Of a DNA stretch of 55,494 nucleotides, positions 34,378 through 43,726 are shown one piece after another. The translations under genes were made by a program, and so were the position numbers. Each line of letters opens with the position of its first letter. Positions within the stretch are counted from its first letter, which is position 1. A model generated the notes under the pieces. That model made no database searches, had not been told where the DNA came from, and worked only from the letters and a program-made list of their open reading frames with translations. The stretch comes from JAYODZ01 sp965662735 (GTDB taxonomy: Bacteria; Pseudomonadota; Alphaproteobacteria; RS24), in contig CBFIIU010000014.1 of assembly GCA_965662735.1 (NCBI GenBank), forward strand, positions 1 to 55,494, given 5' to 3'.

Positions 34378-35268
34378 TCAGGCTTGCGGCTTCTTTCCCA
34401 AACGGGCTTCACGACGCACGATATAGAGCGTGGTCAAGGAAATCACGGCCGCGCCAATAATGCCATATAGATCGGGCAGCGTATCGAAAACAAGATAGCC
34501 GGCAATCGCCGCCCAAAATAGGCGCATATAATCAACCGGAGCAATCGCGCTCGCTTCCCCTAATGCATATGCGCGAATAAAACAATTATGCGCCGCCGTC
34601 GCAAACATGCCCATCACCAAAAGCCAAACCCACTGCATATCGGTCGGCGTCTGCCAAACATAAAACGTTGGTATGCCGGTCACCACCAAGCCAACAATAT
34701 TTGTATAAAACATCAAGGTGACGGGTCGGTCATAGCGCGACACCAAGCTCACTAAAATTGTTGCAATAGCGACTAGAAAAGCATGGGCCAAGGCGGCAGC
34801 CATTCCGACCGATAAGTCGATCCCCTGCCCCGGGCGCAGCATAATGATCACGCCCATAAACCCAATGAGCACAGCCATCCAGCGCCGCACCCCTACAGTC
34901 TCCGACAAAATGAGCGCCGCCAGAGGTACAACGAATAATGTGCGCGAGAAGCTGAGGGCTTGGGCGTCAGCAAGCGGCAAATGAACAATGGCATAGAAAC
35001 CCGCCAGCATTGCCGTGGAGCCGGCAATGCCGCGGCATAATTGTAGCCAAGGCACTTGAGTGCGGACGCCGCCTGCCGAGCGGCCAGCGCGAATGAGAAA
35101 AGGAGTGATCACCAACATGGAGACAACGACCCGAAAAAACGATATCTCAAACGCGTGGAGAGACTGCCCGAGCATTTTCACGGCGACGCCCGTACCCGTG
35201 AAGAAAACCCCCGACAGCAAAAGCCAAAACGCCGCGATCAGCGTCTCACGGGGCGCCTGTTCCTCCAT
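34378..35268 (-). CDS. DMT (EamA) family transporter
   Basis: A 296-residue protein with ten hydrophobic helices in two EamA repeats. The first repeat has LLSGVFFTGTGVAVKMLGQ and the second AHAFLVAIATILVSLVSRYD. Substrate cannot be read from the sequence; relatives export amino acids or metabolites. It lies 42 nt downstream of the oxidoreductase gene. Confidence 0.88.
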   Translation of the reverse strand: MEEQAPRETLIAAFWLLLSGVFFTGTGVAVKMLGQSLHAFEISFFRVVVSMLVITPFLIRAGRSAGGVRTQVPWLQLCRGIAGSTAMLAGFYAIVHLPLADAQALSFSRTLFVVPLAALILSETVGVRRWMAVLIGFMGVIIMLRPGQGIDLSVGMAAALAHAFLVAIATILVSLVSRYDRPVTLMFYTNIVGLVVTGIPTFYVWQTPTDMQWVWLLVMGMFATAAHNCFIRAYALGEASAIAPVDYMRLFWAAIAGYLVFDTLPDLYGIIGAAVISLTTLYIVRREARLGKKPQA

Positions 35269-35310
35269 ACTTCCCGCCCCTCCCGACGCAACCCCAATTT
35301 ATTGGGAAAC

Positions 35311-36315
35311 TTACTTGCCCGTGGTCAAAATAACTTTTCCCGTCACCTTGCGTTCGGCCATGGCCGTCAACGCATCGGCGGCCTGTTCAAGCGGATAACG
35401 ACCGGAAATATGCGGGCTGATTTTCCCTGCTTTGTAAAACGACATGATCTCAGCCAGATTTTCTTGGTTACGCTTCGGGTCGCGCGCGGTAAACGCCCCC
35501 CAGAACACGCCAACAATCTGACAACTTTTCAGCAAGGTCAGGTTAAGTGGGATGGCGGGAATATATCCTGCGGCAAAGCCGATCACCAAATAACGGCCTT
35601 CCCAGGAAATGGCGCGCAAAGCAGGCTCGGCGTAATCGGCGCCGATCGGATCGTAAATGACATCAACCCCTTCCTTGCCCGCCAACGCCTTGATCTGGTC
35701 GGTGAAGGCTTTTTGCTGCGCTTTGTCCGCCATATCCGACGGATAGAGCAAGGTTTCATCGGCGCCATGCTGCCGGCATATTTCGAGTTTTTCCTCGGTC
35801 GAGGCCGCCGCAATGACACGGGCGCCCATGGCTTTGCCCAGCTCAACTGCCGCCAAACCAACACCGCCCGCGGCCCCCATCACCAGTAATGTTTCACCGG
35901 GCTTTAACTGGGCGCGATCTTTCAACGCATAATGGGAGGTGCCATAGGTTAAGACTGTGGCCGAAGCGGTTTCTAAATCCATCTCATCAGGTACGGGGAT
36001 GCAGCTTTCTTGAGCAAGCACCAATTCTTCAACGAACCCCCCATGACCACATGAACCGATTACACGGTCGCCAATTTTCAGGCGATCAACCCCCGGGCCC
36101 AAGGCTTTAACAATTCCGGACACCTCGCCCCCAGGTGAAAAGGGCAAAGGTGGCTTGAACTGATATTTATTTTGAATGATCAGAACATCAGGAAAATTGA
36201 CAGCCGCGGCGTGCACATCGATTAAAACTTGTCCCTCGCCGGGTTCGGGCGAAGCAATATCCTCAACAACCAATGTCTCGGGGGGACCAAATTCTTTACA
36301 TAAAACCGCACGCAT
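35311..36315 (-). CDS. NADPH:quinone oxidoreductase family protein (zinc-free MDR)
   Basis: A 334-residue medium-chain reductase. It starts MRAVLCKEFGPPETLVV, has VMGAAGGVGLAAVELGKAMG for NADP binding near residue 150, and the C-terminal substrate segment ISPHISGRYPLEQAADAL. No structural or catalytic zinc cysteines are seen. The ATG at 36315 has AAAGGAG 7 nt before it; an upstream in-frame ATG 25 codons away has no such site. Confidence 0.9.
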   Translation of the reverse strand: MRAVLCKEFGPPETLVVEDIASPEPGEGQVLIDVHAAAVNFPDVLIIQNKYQFKPPLPFSPGGEVSGIVKALGPGVDRLKIGDRVIGSCGHGGFVEELVLAQESCIPVPDEMDLETASATVLTYGTSHYALKDRAQLKPGETLLVMGAAGGVGLAAVELGKAMGARVIAAASTEEKLEICRQHGADETLLYPSDMADKAQQKAFTDQIKALAGKEGVDVIYDPIGADYAEPALRAISWEGRYLVIGFAAGYIPAIPLNLTLLKSCQIVGVFWGAFTARDPKRNQENLAEIMSFYKAGKISPHISGRYPLEQAADALTAMAERKVTGKVILTTGK

Positions 36316-36406
36316 GATGTTCTCCTTTATTCGTGATCTGTACTGGGCACTACTGTAGCCCAAACTCTCCCTAGTCAAAACGAATTTCACAGTTTATGGA
36401 AGAGCC

Positions 36407-36886
36407 ATGAAAGGTTATTTCGGCATTGGTATAGAAGGCGTGAGCAAACCCATGAATATGGGTAATCTCGTGCGCTCGGCGCATGCCTTTGGCGCCAGTT
36501 TCATTTTCACGGTCAATGCCCATTATCGGGTGCGCGATGCCCGTTCGGATACCTCAAAAACGCACGAGTCGGTGCCGTGGTATGATTGGGAGGATGTGCC
36601 CGCCATGGCCCTGCCTAAACAATGCCAGCTGGTGGGGATCGAGCTAATCGACAGCGCCATCGCGCTTCCGAGCTTCCGTCACCCTCGCCGCGCCGCCTAT
36701 GTTTTGGGCCCGGAGCGGGGAAACCTCTCCGACGAGATGCTCAGCCAGTGCAATCATGTGATCCAAATTCCGAGCTCTTTTTGCGTGAATGTGCAAATTG
36801 CTGGGGCAATCGTGATGTATGACCGCATGATCTCTCTCGGCCAATATGCCGAGCGACCGGTCATGCCGGGTGGCCCGCTTAAGTAG
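36407..36886 (+). CDS. SpoU/TrmH-family RNA methyltransferase
   Basis: A 159-residue SPOUT methyltransferase with no extra substrate-binding domain. Motif 1 is KPMNMGNLVRSAHAFGA, motif 2 is YVLGPERGNLSDEML, and motif 3 is IQIPSSFCVNVQIAGAIVMYD, close to the usual N-x-S-x-A-x-A form. The target RNA is unknown; tRNA or rRNA ribose 2'-O methylation is typical. It is divergent from the oxidoreductase gene and convergent with the sigma factor. Confidence 0.88.
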   Translation: MKGYFGIGIEGVSKPMNMGNLVRSAHAFGASFIFTVNAHYRVRDARSDTSKTHESVPWYDWEDVPAMALPKQCQLVGIELIDSAIALPSFRHPRRAAYVLGPERGNLSDEMLSQCNHVIQIPSSFCVNVQIAGAIVMYDRMISLGQYAERPVMPGGPLK

Positions 36887-36906
36887 ATGGCGTTTTTCAA
36901 GCCCCG

Positions 36907-37506
36907 TTAGAAGGGATTGTTTAATGCGTCGCGTAATCGGGCAAAGGCAAGGCGCAAGCGTGACTTGACGGTCCCTAAAGGCAACCCTGTTTTCTCGGCA
37001 ATCGCCGCATGCGACCAATCAGAGTAAAAGGCCAAGCGAACCAATTCGCGTTGCTCTTGCGGAAGGGCCTCAATAGCATACCGCACATGTTCCTCTTGTT
37101 GATTGGCGCCCAGCGCCTCGTCCGGTTGTTCAGGTTCCTCTTGCTGCAAGATCGGGTCGGTGAGATCAAATTCAGTAAATTGATGCCGCCGCAAAATATC
37201 GATGCGTCGATTACGGGCAATGGTAAAGATCCATGTTGACGGGCGTGCCCGAGAGCGATCGAATTGATCGGCTTTGCGCCAGACATTCACTAAGACGTCT
37301 TGAGCGATTTCCTCCGCCTCGGCTTCGCTAGCCCCGAGCCGCATCACAAAGGATTTCACCCGCGGCGCGAAATAGGCAAAGAGCTCCGAAAAAGCCTCTC
37401 GGCTTTGGTGTGTCGCAATGCGCTCAATTAAATCGGCGAAATGCGCGTTCGGCACAACCGGCGCAACATTTTGCGCAGGCGTGCCTGCTGAACCCAGATG
37501 GGACAT
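36907..37506 (-). CDS. ECF sigma factor resembling the RpoE-ChrR group
   Basis: An extracytoplasmic-function sigma factor of about 199 residues. Region 2 runs from AFSELFAYFAPRVKSFVMRL to PSTWIFTIARNRRIDILRR; region 4 contains LVRLAFYSDWSHAAIAEKTG and PLGTVKSRLRLAFARLRD. Region 2 resembles Rhodobacter RpoE (ECF11), whose partner is the zinc anti-sigma ChrR. No anti-sigma gene follows here: the next gene is on the other strand. The start is uncertain: I use the ATG at 37506 (MSHLGSAGTPAQ); an ATG at 37590 is possible. Neither has a good ribosome site. Confidence 0.88.
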   Translation of the reverse strand: MSHLGSAGTPAQNVAPVVPNAHFADLIERIATHQSREAFSELFAYFAPRVKSFVMRLGASEAEAEEIAQDVLVNVWRKADQFDRSRARPSTWIFTIARNRRIDILRRHQFTEFDLTDPILQQEEPEQPDEALGANQQEEHVRYAIEALPQEQRELVRLAFYSDWSHAAIAEKTGLPLGTVKSRLRLAFARLRDALNNPF

Positions 37507-37701
37507 TTTAAACTTAAACCCCTCACATGCTGCAACCCCTCGCAGCCCCCTCAGTAAACGATAGATTAAGGGTCGTGGCAAGGAAATCATGCCGTCCGCC
37601 CCATAACGAGGCGAGCGCGCCAGGCCAAATGAGCCCGTGCCCGCCGATCTCTCGGCCGGCCTGCTCTGGCATTTCTAAAATAAAACGGGTAAGGTGCGCC
37701 T

Positions 37702-38268
37702 ATGCTTACTCTGCTCAAATATCATTGGCGGTTTATCAACCAGCTTGTTGTTTTCGTGTCACTTTTTTTAATATTAAGCGGCACGCTGATCAGCGCAGCT
37801 GACGCCAAACCCAAACGGATCGGGACCTATCAGCATTGGCGTGTGTTCACCGATGGGAGCGGGGCCGACCAGCAGTGTTTTGCCGTTTCCGAGCCTCGAA
37901 AAAAACTTCCCGCTGGCGCCAAACGGGGGGAAATCTTCCTGTCAATTACACATCGGCCCGCGCAAAATGTTCGATATGAACCCAGTATACGAGTGGGCTA
38001 TCCGATGTCAGACAGTGTCGACCCACTTGCCGAAATCGATGGTCAGCCCTTTCGCTTCTTTTCAGGTGCGCAAGCAAAATTAGAGGCGACGGAATGGGCT
38101 TGGCTTGAAGAGCCAACACGAACCGAGGCGCTGATTGCAGAAATGAAAAAGGGCAATCAATTTGAATTCTCAGCGATGTCGGCGCGTGGCACTCAAACCC
38201 GCGACAGCTATTCGCTGCTGGGGTTCACCCGAGCGCTAAAGGCGCTCGATGAGGCTTGCGCGCCATGA
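37702..38268 (+). CDS. Invasion-associated locus B (IalB) family protein
   Basis: A 188-residue exported protein. It has an N-terminal hydrophobic segment (FINQLVVFVSLFLILSGTL) ending near ADAKPKRIG, then WRVFTDGSGADQQCFAVSEP and two further blocks typical of IalB. Two cysteines, one near residue 60 and one at the C-terminus, could pair. The family is common in alphaproteobacteria, and most members have no virulence role. It overlaps rlmN by 4 nt (ATGA), a conserved arrangement. Confidence 0.85.
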   Translation: MLTLLKYHWRFINQLVVFVSLFLILSGTLISAADAKPKRIGTYQHWRVFTDGSGADQQCFAVSEPRKKLPAGAKRGEIFLSITHRPAQNVRYEPSIRVGYPMSDSVDPLAEIDGQPFRFFSGAQAKLEATEWAWLEEPTRTEALIAEMKKGNQFEFSAMSARGTQTRDSYSLLGFTRALKALDEACAP

Positions 38269-39395
38269 AACCCTCCCTCTGCGGGATCGACCGCGCCGGC
38301 CTACGCGATATTTTGCAAAAATGTGGCGTGGCCGAACATCAGCTGAACATGCGCAGCCAACAAATTTGGTCCTGGATCTACCACCATGGCGCACGATCGT
38401 TTGACGCCATGTTGAACGTCAATAAAGACTTACGAAGCGCGCTGGCGGAGCACTGTACCCTCGATCGCCTAGACGTTTCGCTCGATCAGAAATCGGAAGA
38501 TGGCACCCGCAAATGGCTGTTTCGCCTCAGCGATGGGCATGAAATTGAGACTGTCTATATCCCTGAGGTCGATCGCGGCACATTGTGCATTTCAAGCCAA
38601 GTCGGCTGCACTCTGACCTGTCGTTTTTGTCACACGGGAACCCAGCGATTGGTCCGCAATCTCACGCATCACGAAATTGTGGCGCAATTGGTTTCAGCCC
38701 GCGACGCGCTTGACGATTGGGCCGATAGTCCGCGCAATCGTCCAACCCGGCGCATTACCAATATTGTGATGATGGGCATGGGGGAACCCCTTTATAATAC
38801 GGATCACGTGTTTCCCGCGCTGAACATTATGAGCGATGGCGCGGGCCTATCGCTATCGCGGCGACGGATCACGCTATCGACATCCGGCGTGGTGCCTGAA
38901 ATTCCGAGATGCGGCGATGAAACCGGCGTGATGCTGGCGATTTCCTTGCACGCCGTCACCGATGATATTCGCAATGAATTGGTGCCGCTTAATCGCAAAT
39001 ACCCCATTGATGAATTATTAGAGGCGTGTCGGGCTTATCCGGGACTGTCAAACGCTAAGCGTATTACGTTTGAATATGTGATGCTCGATGGTGTCAATGA
39101 TAGCGATGCCGATGCGCGCGCATTGGTGCGTTTGCTGGCGGGCATCCCGGCAAAGATTAATTTAATTCCGTTTAATCCTTGGCCAGAAGCGCCTTATCGC
39201 TGTGCTTCATGGGATCGCATCGAGGCCTTTGCAGATATTGTGAACCGCGCAGGCTATGCAAGCCCAGTGCGCACCCCGCGCGGACGCGACATTATGGCGG
39301 CCTGCGGGCAATTAAAAAGTGCCAGCGTTAAACAAAAGGCGTCGGAGCGATTTGCCGAGCTTCAGGCAAAAAAACTCCAACGGCCGATTGCATAA
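38265..39395 (+). CDS. rlmN: Dual-specificity 23S rRNA A2503 / tRNA A37 C2-methyltransferase
   Basis: A radical-SAM RNA methyltransferase of 376 residues. The CxxxCxxC cluster site is GCTLTCRFCHTGTQ near residue 118, followed by VMMGMGEPLYN. The methyl-carrying Cys is in DIMAACGQL near residue 350. The start at 38265 overlaps the IalB stop; an in-frame ATG three codons earlier is less likely. Confidence 0.96.
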   Translation: MKPSLCGIDRAGLRDILQKCGVAEHQLNMRSQQIWSWIYHHGARSFDAMLNVNKDLRSALAEHCTLDRLDVSLDQKSEDGTRKWLFRLSDGHEIETVYIPEVDRGTLCISSQVGCTLTCRFCHTGTQRLVRNLTHHEIVAQLVSARDALDDWADSPRNRPTRRITNIVMMGMGEPLYNTDHVFPALNIMSDGAGLSLSRRRITLSTSGVVPEIPRCGDETGVMLAISLHAVTDDIRNELVPLNRKYPIDELLEACRAYPGLSNAKRITFEYVMLDGVNDSDADARALVRLLAGIPAKINLIPFNPWPEAPYRCASWDRIEAFADIVNRAGYASPVRTPRGRDIMAACGQLKSASVKQKASERFAELQAKKLQRPIA

Positions 39396-39449
39396 ATTCC
39401 AACCGTGCCTATGATGCGCGGCAATTCGAGCAGCAAGTGAGAGAAACCC

Positions 39450-40661
39450 ATGCGTGACGTTAAAAAAGTGGTTCTGGCCTATTCCGGTGGCTTAGATACG
39501 TCGATTATTTTGAAATGGCTCCAAACCGAATATGACTGTGAAGTGGTCACCTTTACGGCTGATCTGGGTCAGGGCGAGGAGCTCGAGCCAGCACGGGCGA
39601 AAGCCGAAATGCTGGGGATTAAAGAAATCTATATTGAGGATTTGCGCGAGACTTTTGTGAAAGACTATGTGTTTCCCATGTTCCGCGCCAATGCCCTGTA
39701 TGAAGGGATTTACCTTCTCGGCACATCGATTGCCCGCCCGCTCATCGCCAAACGGCAAATTGAAATAGCGGCGCAGACCGGAGCCGATGCGGTGTGCCAC
39801 GGTGCTACCGGCAAGGGAAATGACCAGGTTCGGTTTGAACTTGGATATTACGCACTAAACCCAGACATTAAAGTGATCGCGCCGTGGCGCGAATGGGATT
39901 TGACGTCGCGCCAAAAACTGATCGAATTTGCAGAAAAAAACCAAATCCCTATCCCGCGCGATAAGCGGGGCGAAGCCCCTTTTTCAGTGGATGCCAATTT
40001 GTTGCATACCTCATCAGAGGGCAAGGCGCTCGAAGATCCGGCATCGCCTTGCCCTGAATTTGTTTACCAGCGCACGGTTTCGCCGGAAGACGCTCCCGAC
40101 ACGCCTACCGAAATTGAGATTACGTTCGAGGCCGGTGATGCAGTGGCCATTAATGGTCAAACACTCTCGCCAGCGGCGCTGTTAACCGAGCTTAATCGGT
40201 TGGGCGGGGCCAATGGGATTGGTCGTCTGGACTTGGTTGAAAACCGTTTTGTGGGCATGAAGTCGCGTGGCGTATATGAAACACCAGGCGGCACAATTCT
40301 CCTCGCGGCCCATCGGGGCATGGAAAGCCTGACGCTCGATCGGGGCGCGGCGCATCTCAAAGATGAACTGATGCCGCGTTACGCTGAGCTCATTTATAAT
40401 GGATTTTGGTTCTCACCCGAACGCGAAATGTTGCAAGCCATGATCGATAAAAGCCAAGAACATGTGAGCGGAACTGTGACCGTGAAATTATATAAAGGTC
40501 AGGCGACCGTTGTCTCGCGCCGATCAGCCCTGTCTTTATACTCGATGGATCATGTGACGTTTGAGGAAGACCAGGTCTATGATCAACGCGATGCTGAGGG
40601 GTTCATCAAACTAAACGCACTGCGTTTGCGCTTACTCGGTCGTCGCACTAACGGCGCCTGA
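39450..40661 (+). CDS. argG: Argininosuccinate synthase
   Basis: Joins citrulline and aspartate with ATP in arginine synthesis. The 403-residue protein has the P-loop-like VVLAYSGGLDTSIILKWL, then GTSIARPLIAKRQIEIA, CHGATGKGNDQVRFELGY near residue 115, and the C-terminal MKSRGVYETPGGTILLAA. Convergent with the RNA methyltransferase, 8 nt apart. Confidence 0.98.
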   Translation: MRDVKKVVLAYSGGLDTSIILKWLQTEYDCEVVTFTADLGQGEELEPARAKAEMLGIKEIYIEDLRETFVKDYVFPMFRANALYEGIYLLGTSIARPLIAKRQIEIAAQTGADAVCHGATGKGNDQVRFELGYYALNPDIKVIAPWREWDLTSRQKLIEFAEKNQIPIPRDKRGEAPFSVDANLLHTSSEGKALEDPASPCPEFVYQRTVSPEDAPDTPTEIEITFEAGDAVAINGQTLSPAALLTELNRLGGANGIGRLDLVENRFVGMKSRGVYETPGGTILLAAHRGMESLTLDRGAAHLKDELMPRYAELIYNGFWFSPEREMLQAMIDKSQEHVSGTVTVKLYKGQATVVSRRSALSLYSMDHVTFEEDQVYDQRDAEGFIKLNALRLRLLGRRTNGA

Positions 40662-40669
40662 ACGACGCA

Positions 40670-41806
40670 TTAACCCTCCGCCGAGGAGCGGCGAAACCAG
40701 CTCAAAATCTCGACATGAGGCGTGTGCGGGAACATATCTAACGGCTGAATCGTCTCCGGTCTAAAACCGATGGCGTCGAGATCGCGCGTGTCTCGCGAAA
40801 AGCTATAGGGATCACACGAAATATATACGATATCTGTGAGGCGGGGGAGCTGGTGGATCAGCGTCGGCAAATCGCGATAGCCGGCGCGTGGAGGATCGAG
40901 AACCAATAATTGGCTGCGCCCCCAATACGGGCCGAGGCGCATGCGCATCTGATCCATTTGCGTCAGGTCGCAAATATGCGCGGTCACGCCACGTAAATGG
41001 CGCCCCCGCAAGTCGGCAATGGCCGCGCCGCCACTATCCAGCGCAACAATTTCTTTAATTCCGGCACCCGCGATCAAACGGGTGAAATTGCCATCTCCAC
41101 AAAATAACTCGAGCGCATGACGCCAATGCCCTTGCCCTAATATATTTTTAAGCCACTGACCCATCACCTTATTCTGTTCACTATTGGCTTGGTGAAAAGA
41201 ACGACGCATATTCACCGAAACGGTATCCACATGCACCTCTTCATCAATATCGAGCGTTGTAAGGCGTTCGCCGCGCCAAGTCGCGACGGGCAATCGCCCC
41301 CGTAATTCGCTCAGCGTCCGCCGATTGCGATCGCTGAGCACAGGGCAATCCTCGATCGGAGCAAGTGCGCCGCTATATTGATTAACATAGCCGATTTGAT
41401 CGCCATCGGTTTTGAGCTGCGCCCGTGTGCGATAGCCCCAAAGGGTTGGCGCCGGAAGAATTGGGGCGATCGACGGTGCAAAATCCGCGAGTAACTTGGT
41501 CAAACGTTCCTGCTTCGCGGCGCATTGCACCTCATACTCAAACTCTTGCCAACTACATCCCGTGCAACTTGCGGACCCTGTCCCATGATGCGGACAAGCA
41601 GGGGCAATACGGGCGGGATGCGGCTGTTCAATTTCCACAAGGCGGCCTTGCCCATACCGGCTATGCCATTCGAGCAACTCAATTTGCGCGGTCTCGCCAG
41701 GCCACAGGCCGGGAACAAAAACAACGCGCCCATCGGGATGGTTGACGAGACCATGGCCTTGGGCCGACCAGTCATGCGCTGTCGCAGAGAAGCGTTCAAG
41801 AGGCAT
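40670..41806 (-). CDS. RNA m5U-type methyltransferase (RlmC/RlmD/TrmA family)
   Basis: A class I SAM methyltransferase of 378 residues with an iron-sulfur cluster. Cluster cysteines are in CPHHGTGSASCTGCSW and VQCAAK (residues about 70-95). SAM binding is LELFCGDGNFTRLIAG, and the catalytic segment is VLDPPRAGYRD followed by YISCDPYSFSRDTRDL (nucleophile Cys). Which uridine is methylated cannot be told. The start overlaps the folD stop (TAATG). Confidence 0.9.
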   Translation of the reverse strand: MPLERFSATAHDWSAQGHGLVNHPDGRVVFVPGLWPGETAQIELLEWHSRYGQGRLVEIEQPHPARIAPACPHHGTGSASCTGCSWQEFEYEVQCAAKQERLTKLLADFAPSIAPILPAPTLWGYRTRAQLKTDGDQIGYVNQYSGALAPIEDCPVLSDRNRRTLSELRGRLPVATWRGERLTTLDIDEEVHVDTVSVNMRRSFHQANSEQNKVMGQWLKNILGQGHWRHALELFCGDGNFTRLIAGAGIKEIVALDSGGAAIADLRGRHLRGVTAHICDLTQMDQMRMRLGPYWGRSQLLVLDPPRAGYRDLPTLIHQLPRLTDIVYISCDPYSFSRDTRDLDAIGFRPETIQPLDMFPHTPHVEILSWFRRSSAEG

Positions 41807-42693
41807 TACAAGCGGGGGTCATCGAGACCGTTTTGGCGACAAGCGGCAATCACCGTATTGCGCAAAAGGCAGGCAATGGTCATGGGCCCGACCCCGCCTG
41901 GCACCGGCGTGATATATGCGGCCACGTCACGGCATGCTTCGAAATCCAAATCGCCTACCAAGCGTGTTTTACCTGTTTCTGGATCGTCAATGCGGTTAAT
42001 ACCAACATCAATCAGTGTGGCGCCAGGCTTCACCCACTCGGCTTGAACGAGTTTGGGAATGCCGACAGCGGCAATCAAAAGATCGGCCGCTTGACAAACC
42101 GCAGGCAGATCGCGGGTGCGCGAATGGGCCACTGTCACCGTCGCGTTTTCAGCCAATAATATTTGAGCGACGGGTTTGCCGACCAGATTAGATCGGCCAA
42201 TGATCACCGCATTAAGGCCCGTCAGATCCCCGAGTGTCCGTTTGGCCAGGATGACACTGCCTTGAGGTGTACAGGGCACAAGGCCAGGCATGCCACTGGC
42301 GAGATATCCTGCATTTATCGGATGCAAACCGTCGACATCCTTGGCCGGATCAATATGCGCGACAATCCGATCTTGCCGAATCTGATCCGGCACCGGAAAT
42401 TGAACGAGCACACCATTGACGGCAGGATCTTTATTCAGCTGCGTGACCATGTCCAGCACATCGGCTTCCGATGTGTCAGCGGGCAACCGATGCTCGAAGC
42501 TGGCCATCCCAACCTCGCGCGTTGCGACGCCTTTATTGCGCACATAGACTTGTGACGCCGCGTCTTCTCCAACCAACACAACTGCCAAGCCCGGCTGAAG
42601 CTGATGCGTTTTCTTCAAATCGGCCACACATTCGGCGATTTCCTGCCGAACCAATTCGGCGATTTTCTTTCCATCAATCAGCTGCGCTGTCAT
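41806..42693 (-). CDS. folD: Bifunctional methylene-THF dehydrogenase / methenyl-THF cyclohydrolase
   Basis: Moves one-carbon units between methylene- and formyl-tetrahydrofolate. The 295-residue protein has YVRNKGVATREVG with the catalytic Lys, GVLVQFPVPDQI, VIGRSNLVGKPVAQILL for NADP, and ITPVPGGVGPMTIACL at the C-terminus. All family signatures are present. Confidence 0.97.
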   Translation of the reverse strand: MTAQLIDGKKIAELVRQEIAECVADLKKTHQLQPGLAVVLVGEDAASQVYVRNKGVATREVGMASFEHRLPADTSEADVLDMVTQLNKDPAVNGVLVQFPVPDQIRQDRIVAHIDPAKDVDGLHPINAGYLASGMPGLVPCTPQGSVILAKRTLGDLTGLNAVIIGRSNLVGKPVAQILLAENATVTVAHSRTRDLPAVCQAADLLIAAVGIPKLVQAEWVKPGATLIDVGINRIDDPETGKTRLVGDLDFEACRDVAAYITPVPGGVGPMTIACLLRNTVIAACRQNGLDDPRL

Positions 42694-42697
42694 GAGC

Positions 42698-42976
42698 TTA
42701 CACCAACATTTCCCACATCAAGTTTCTTAAAAAACTGAGGCCTAAAATAATAATAATGGGCGAGAGATCAACGCCGCCAATGGTCGGGATAAATTGCCGA
42801 ACCAAGGCATAGGCAGGCTCGGTTAATCGATTGGTGATATCAGCAATCATATAAACAAACCGATTGCGCGGATTAATAACATCAAACGCAAAGAGCCAGC
42901 TCAAAACGGCACTGATAATAATAATCCAGATATAAATCTCGATCAGTTGGCTGATCATCGTCATTAAAGAAATCAT
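42698..42976 (-). CDS. YggT family membrane protein
   Basis: A 92-residue protein with two hydrophobic segments. It contains IYIWIIIISAVLSWLFAFD and PIIIILGLSFLRNLMWEML, with the FIPTIGGVDLSPI loop between. The family is linked to osmotic tolerance and division in other bacteria. It lies 4 nt before folD, so the two are probably co-transcribed. Confidence 0.88.
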   Translation of the reverse strand: MISLMTMISQLIEIYIWIIIISAVLSWLFAFDVINPRNRFVYMIADITNRLTEPAYALVRQFIPTIGGVDLSPIIIILGLSFLRNLMWEMLV

Positions 42977-43121
42977 GCGAACCTCCGTGACCGAGTTATA
43001 GCGACTTCAACGCCGTCTGCCCAGTCCGCTCGGGCCGAAGGTCGGCCCAGTGGAAAAGTTGTCCGCGCAAGATGCTGGTGGCGACCCTACGGAGCCGGCT
43101 CTAAGCTGCGTGAATGAGAGG

Positions 43122-43170
43122 TTTTGAAAGACTGGCCTTTGAAAGATTGGACCCTTGAAAGACTGGATCT
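43122..43170. repeat. Three degenerate 16-17-nt units upstream of the VOC gene
   Basis: TTTTGAAAGACTGGCC, TTTGAAAGATTGGACCC and TTGAAAGACTGGATCT follow one another. They lie in the 262-bp gap between yggT and the VOC gene. That gap shows no further feature. Confidence 0.7.
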
Positions 43171-43238
43171 GTGAAACAAATGGACAGAATTTTGAAATAT
43201 GGCAGTATATGGCTCTTAGTGATAAAGGAGTTCATGTA

Positions 43239-43607
43239 ATGATTGGGTATGTAACGCTCGGTTCAAATGATAAGGATAAGGCAGCCGCATTTTACGATGC
43301 ATTAATGGGTGTCATCGGCGCGAAGCGCATTTTCAACAATGATCGGCTAATTTTTTGGGGCACTGAAATGGGAGCGCCCATGATCGGCGTCGGAACGCCC
43401 CATGATCTCGAACCTGCAACATCAGGTAATGGCACCATGGTCGCCTTAGCCGTGGGTTCGCGCGACAATGTCGATGCTGTCTATGCAAAGGCGATTGCTC
43501 TCGGCGGCCAAGATGAGGGCGCTCCTGGAGAGCGTATGCCCGGCTTTTATGGCGGTTATTTCCGCGATCTTGATGGCAATAAATTTGTTGCCTTCCACAT
43601 GGGATAA
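43239..43607 (+). CDS. VOC-family (glyoxalase-fold) protein
   Basis: A 122-residue protein with one VOC domain. It begins MIGYVTLGSNDKDKAAAFYD and ends YFRDLDGNKFVAFHMG, the two strands typical of the family. The ATG at 43239 has AAAGGAG 8 nt before it; an earlier in-frame start would read the tandem repeat and is rejected. Enzyme activity unknown. Confidence 0.87.
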   Translation: MIGYVTLGSNDKDKAAAFYDALMGVIGAKRIFNNDRLIFWGTEMGAPMIGVGTPHDLEPATSGNGTMVALAVGSRDNVDAVYAKAIALGGQDEGAPGERMPGFYGGYFRDLDGNKFVAFHMG

Positions 43608-43664
43608 TGATTGAGGCTCATAATTAGGGCTCACGATGAAGGTTCATTATGAGGGCTGATGAAG
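43606..43664. repeat. Degenerate repeat around GAGGCTCATAAT after the VOC gene
   Basis: GAGGCTCATAAT, GGGCTCACGATGAAG and TTCATTATGAGGGCTGATGAAG are near-copies or inverted near-copies. It lies between the VOC stop and the terminator. Confidence 0.5.
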
Positions 43665-43683
43665 TCCTCACTTGAAAAACCAG

Positions 43684-43726
43684 CGGGTATCAAGACGCAT
43701 AATTTTCCGGCTTGATACCCGTTTTT
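43684..43726. terminator. Terminator overlapping the plsC-like gene end
   Basis: CGGGTATCAAG (43684-43694) pairs with CTTGATACCCG (43711-43721); five T follow on the plus strand. The stem includes the last codons of the acyltransferase gene on the other strand, whose own transcript could use it too. Confidence 0.85.

Noticed and set aside
35056..35889. A 277-codon plus-strand frame across the DMT and oxidoreductase genes
   Set aside because: Shadow of two well-supported minus-strand genes.
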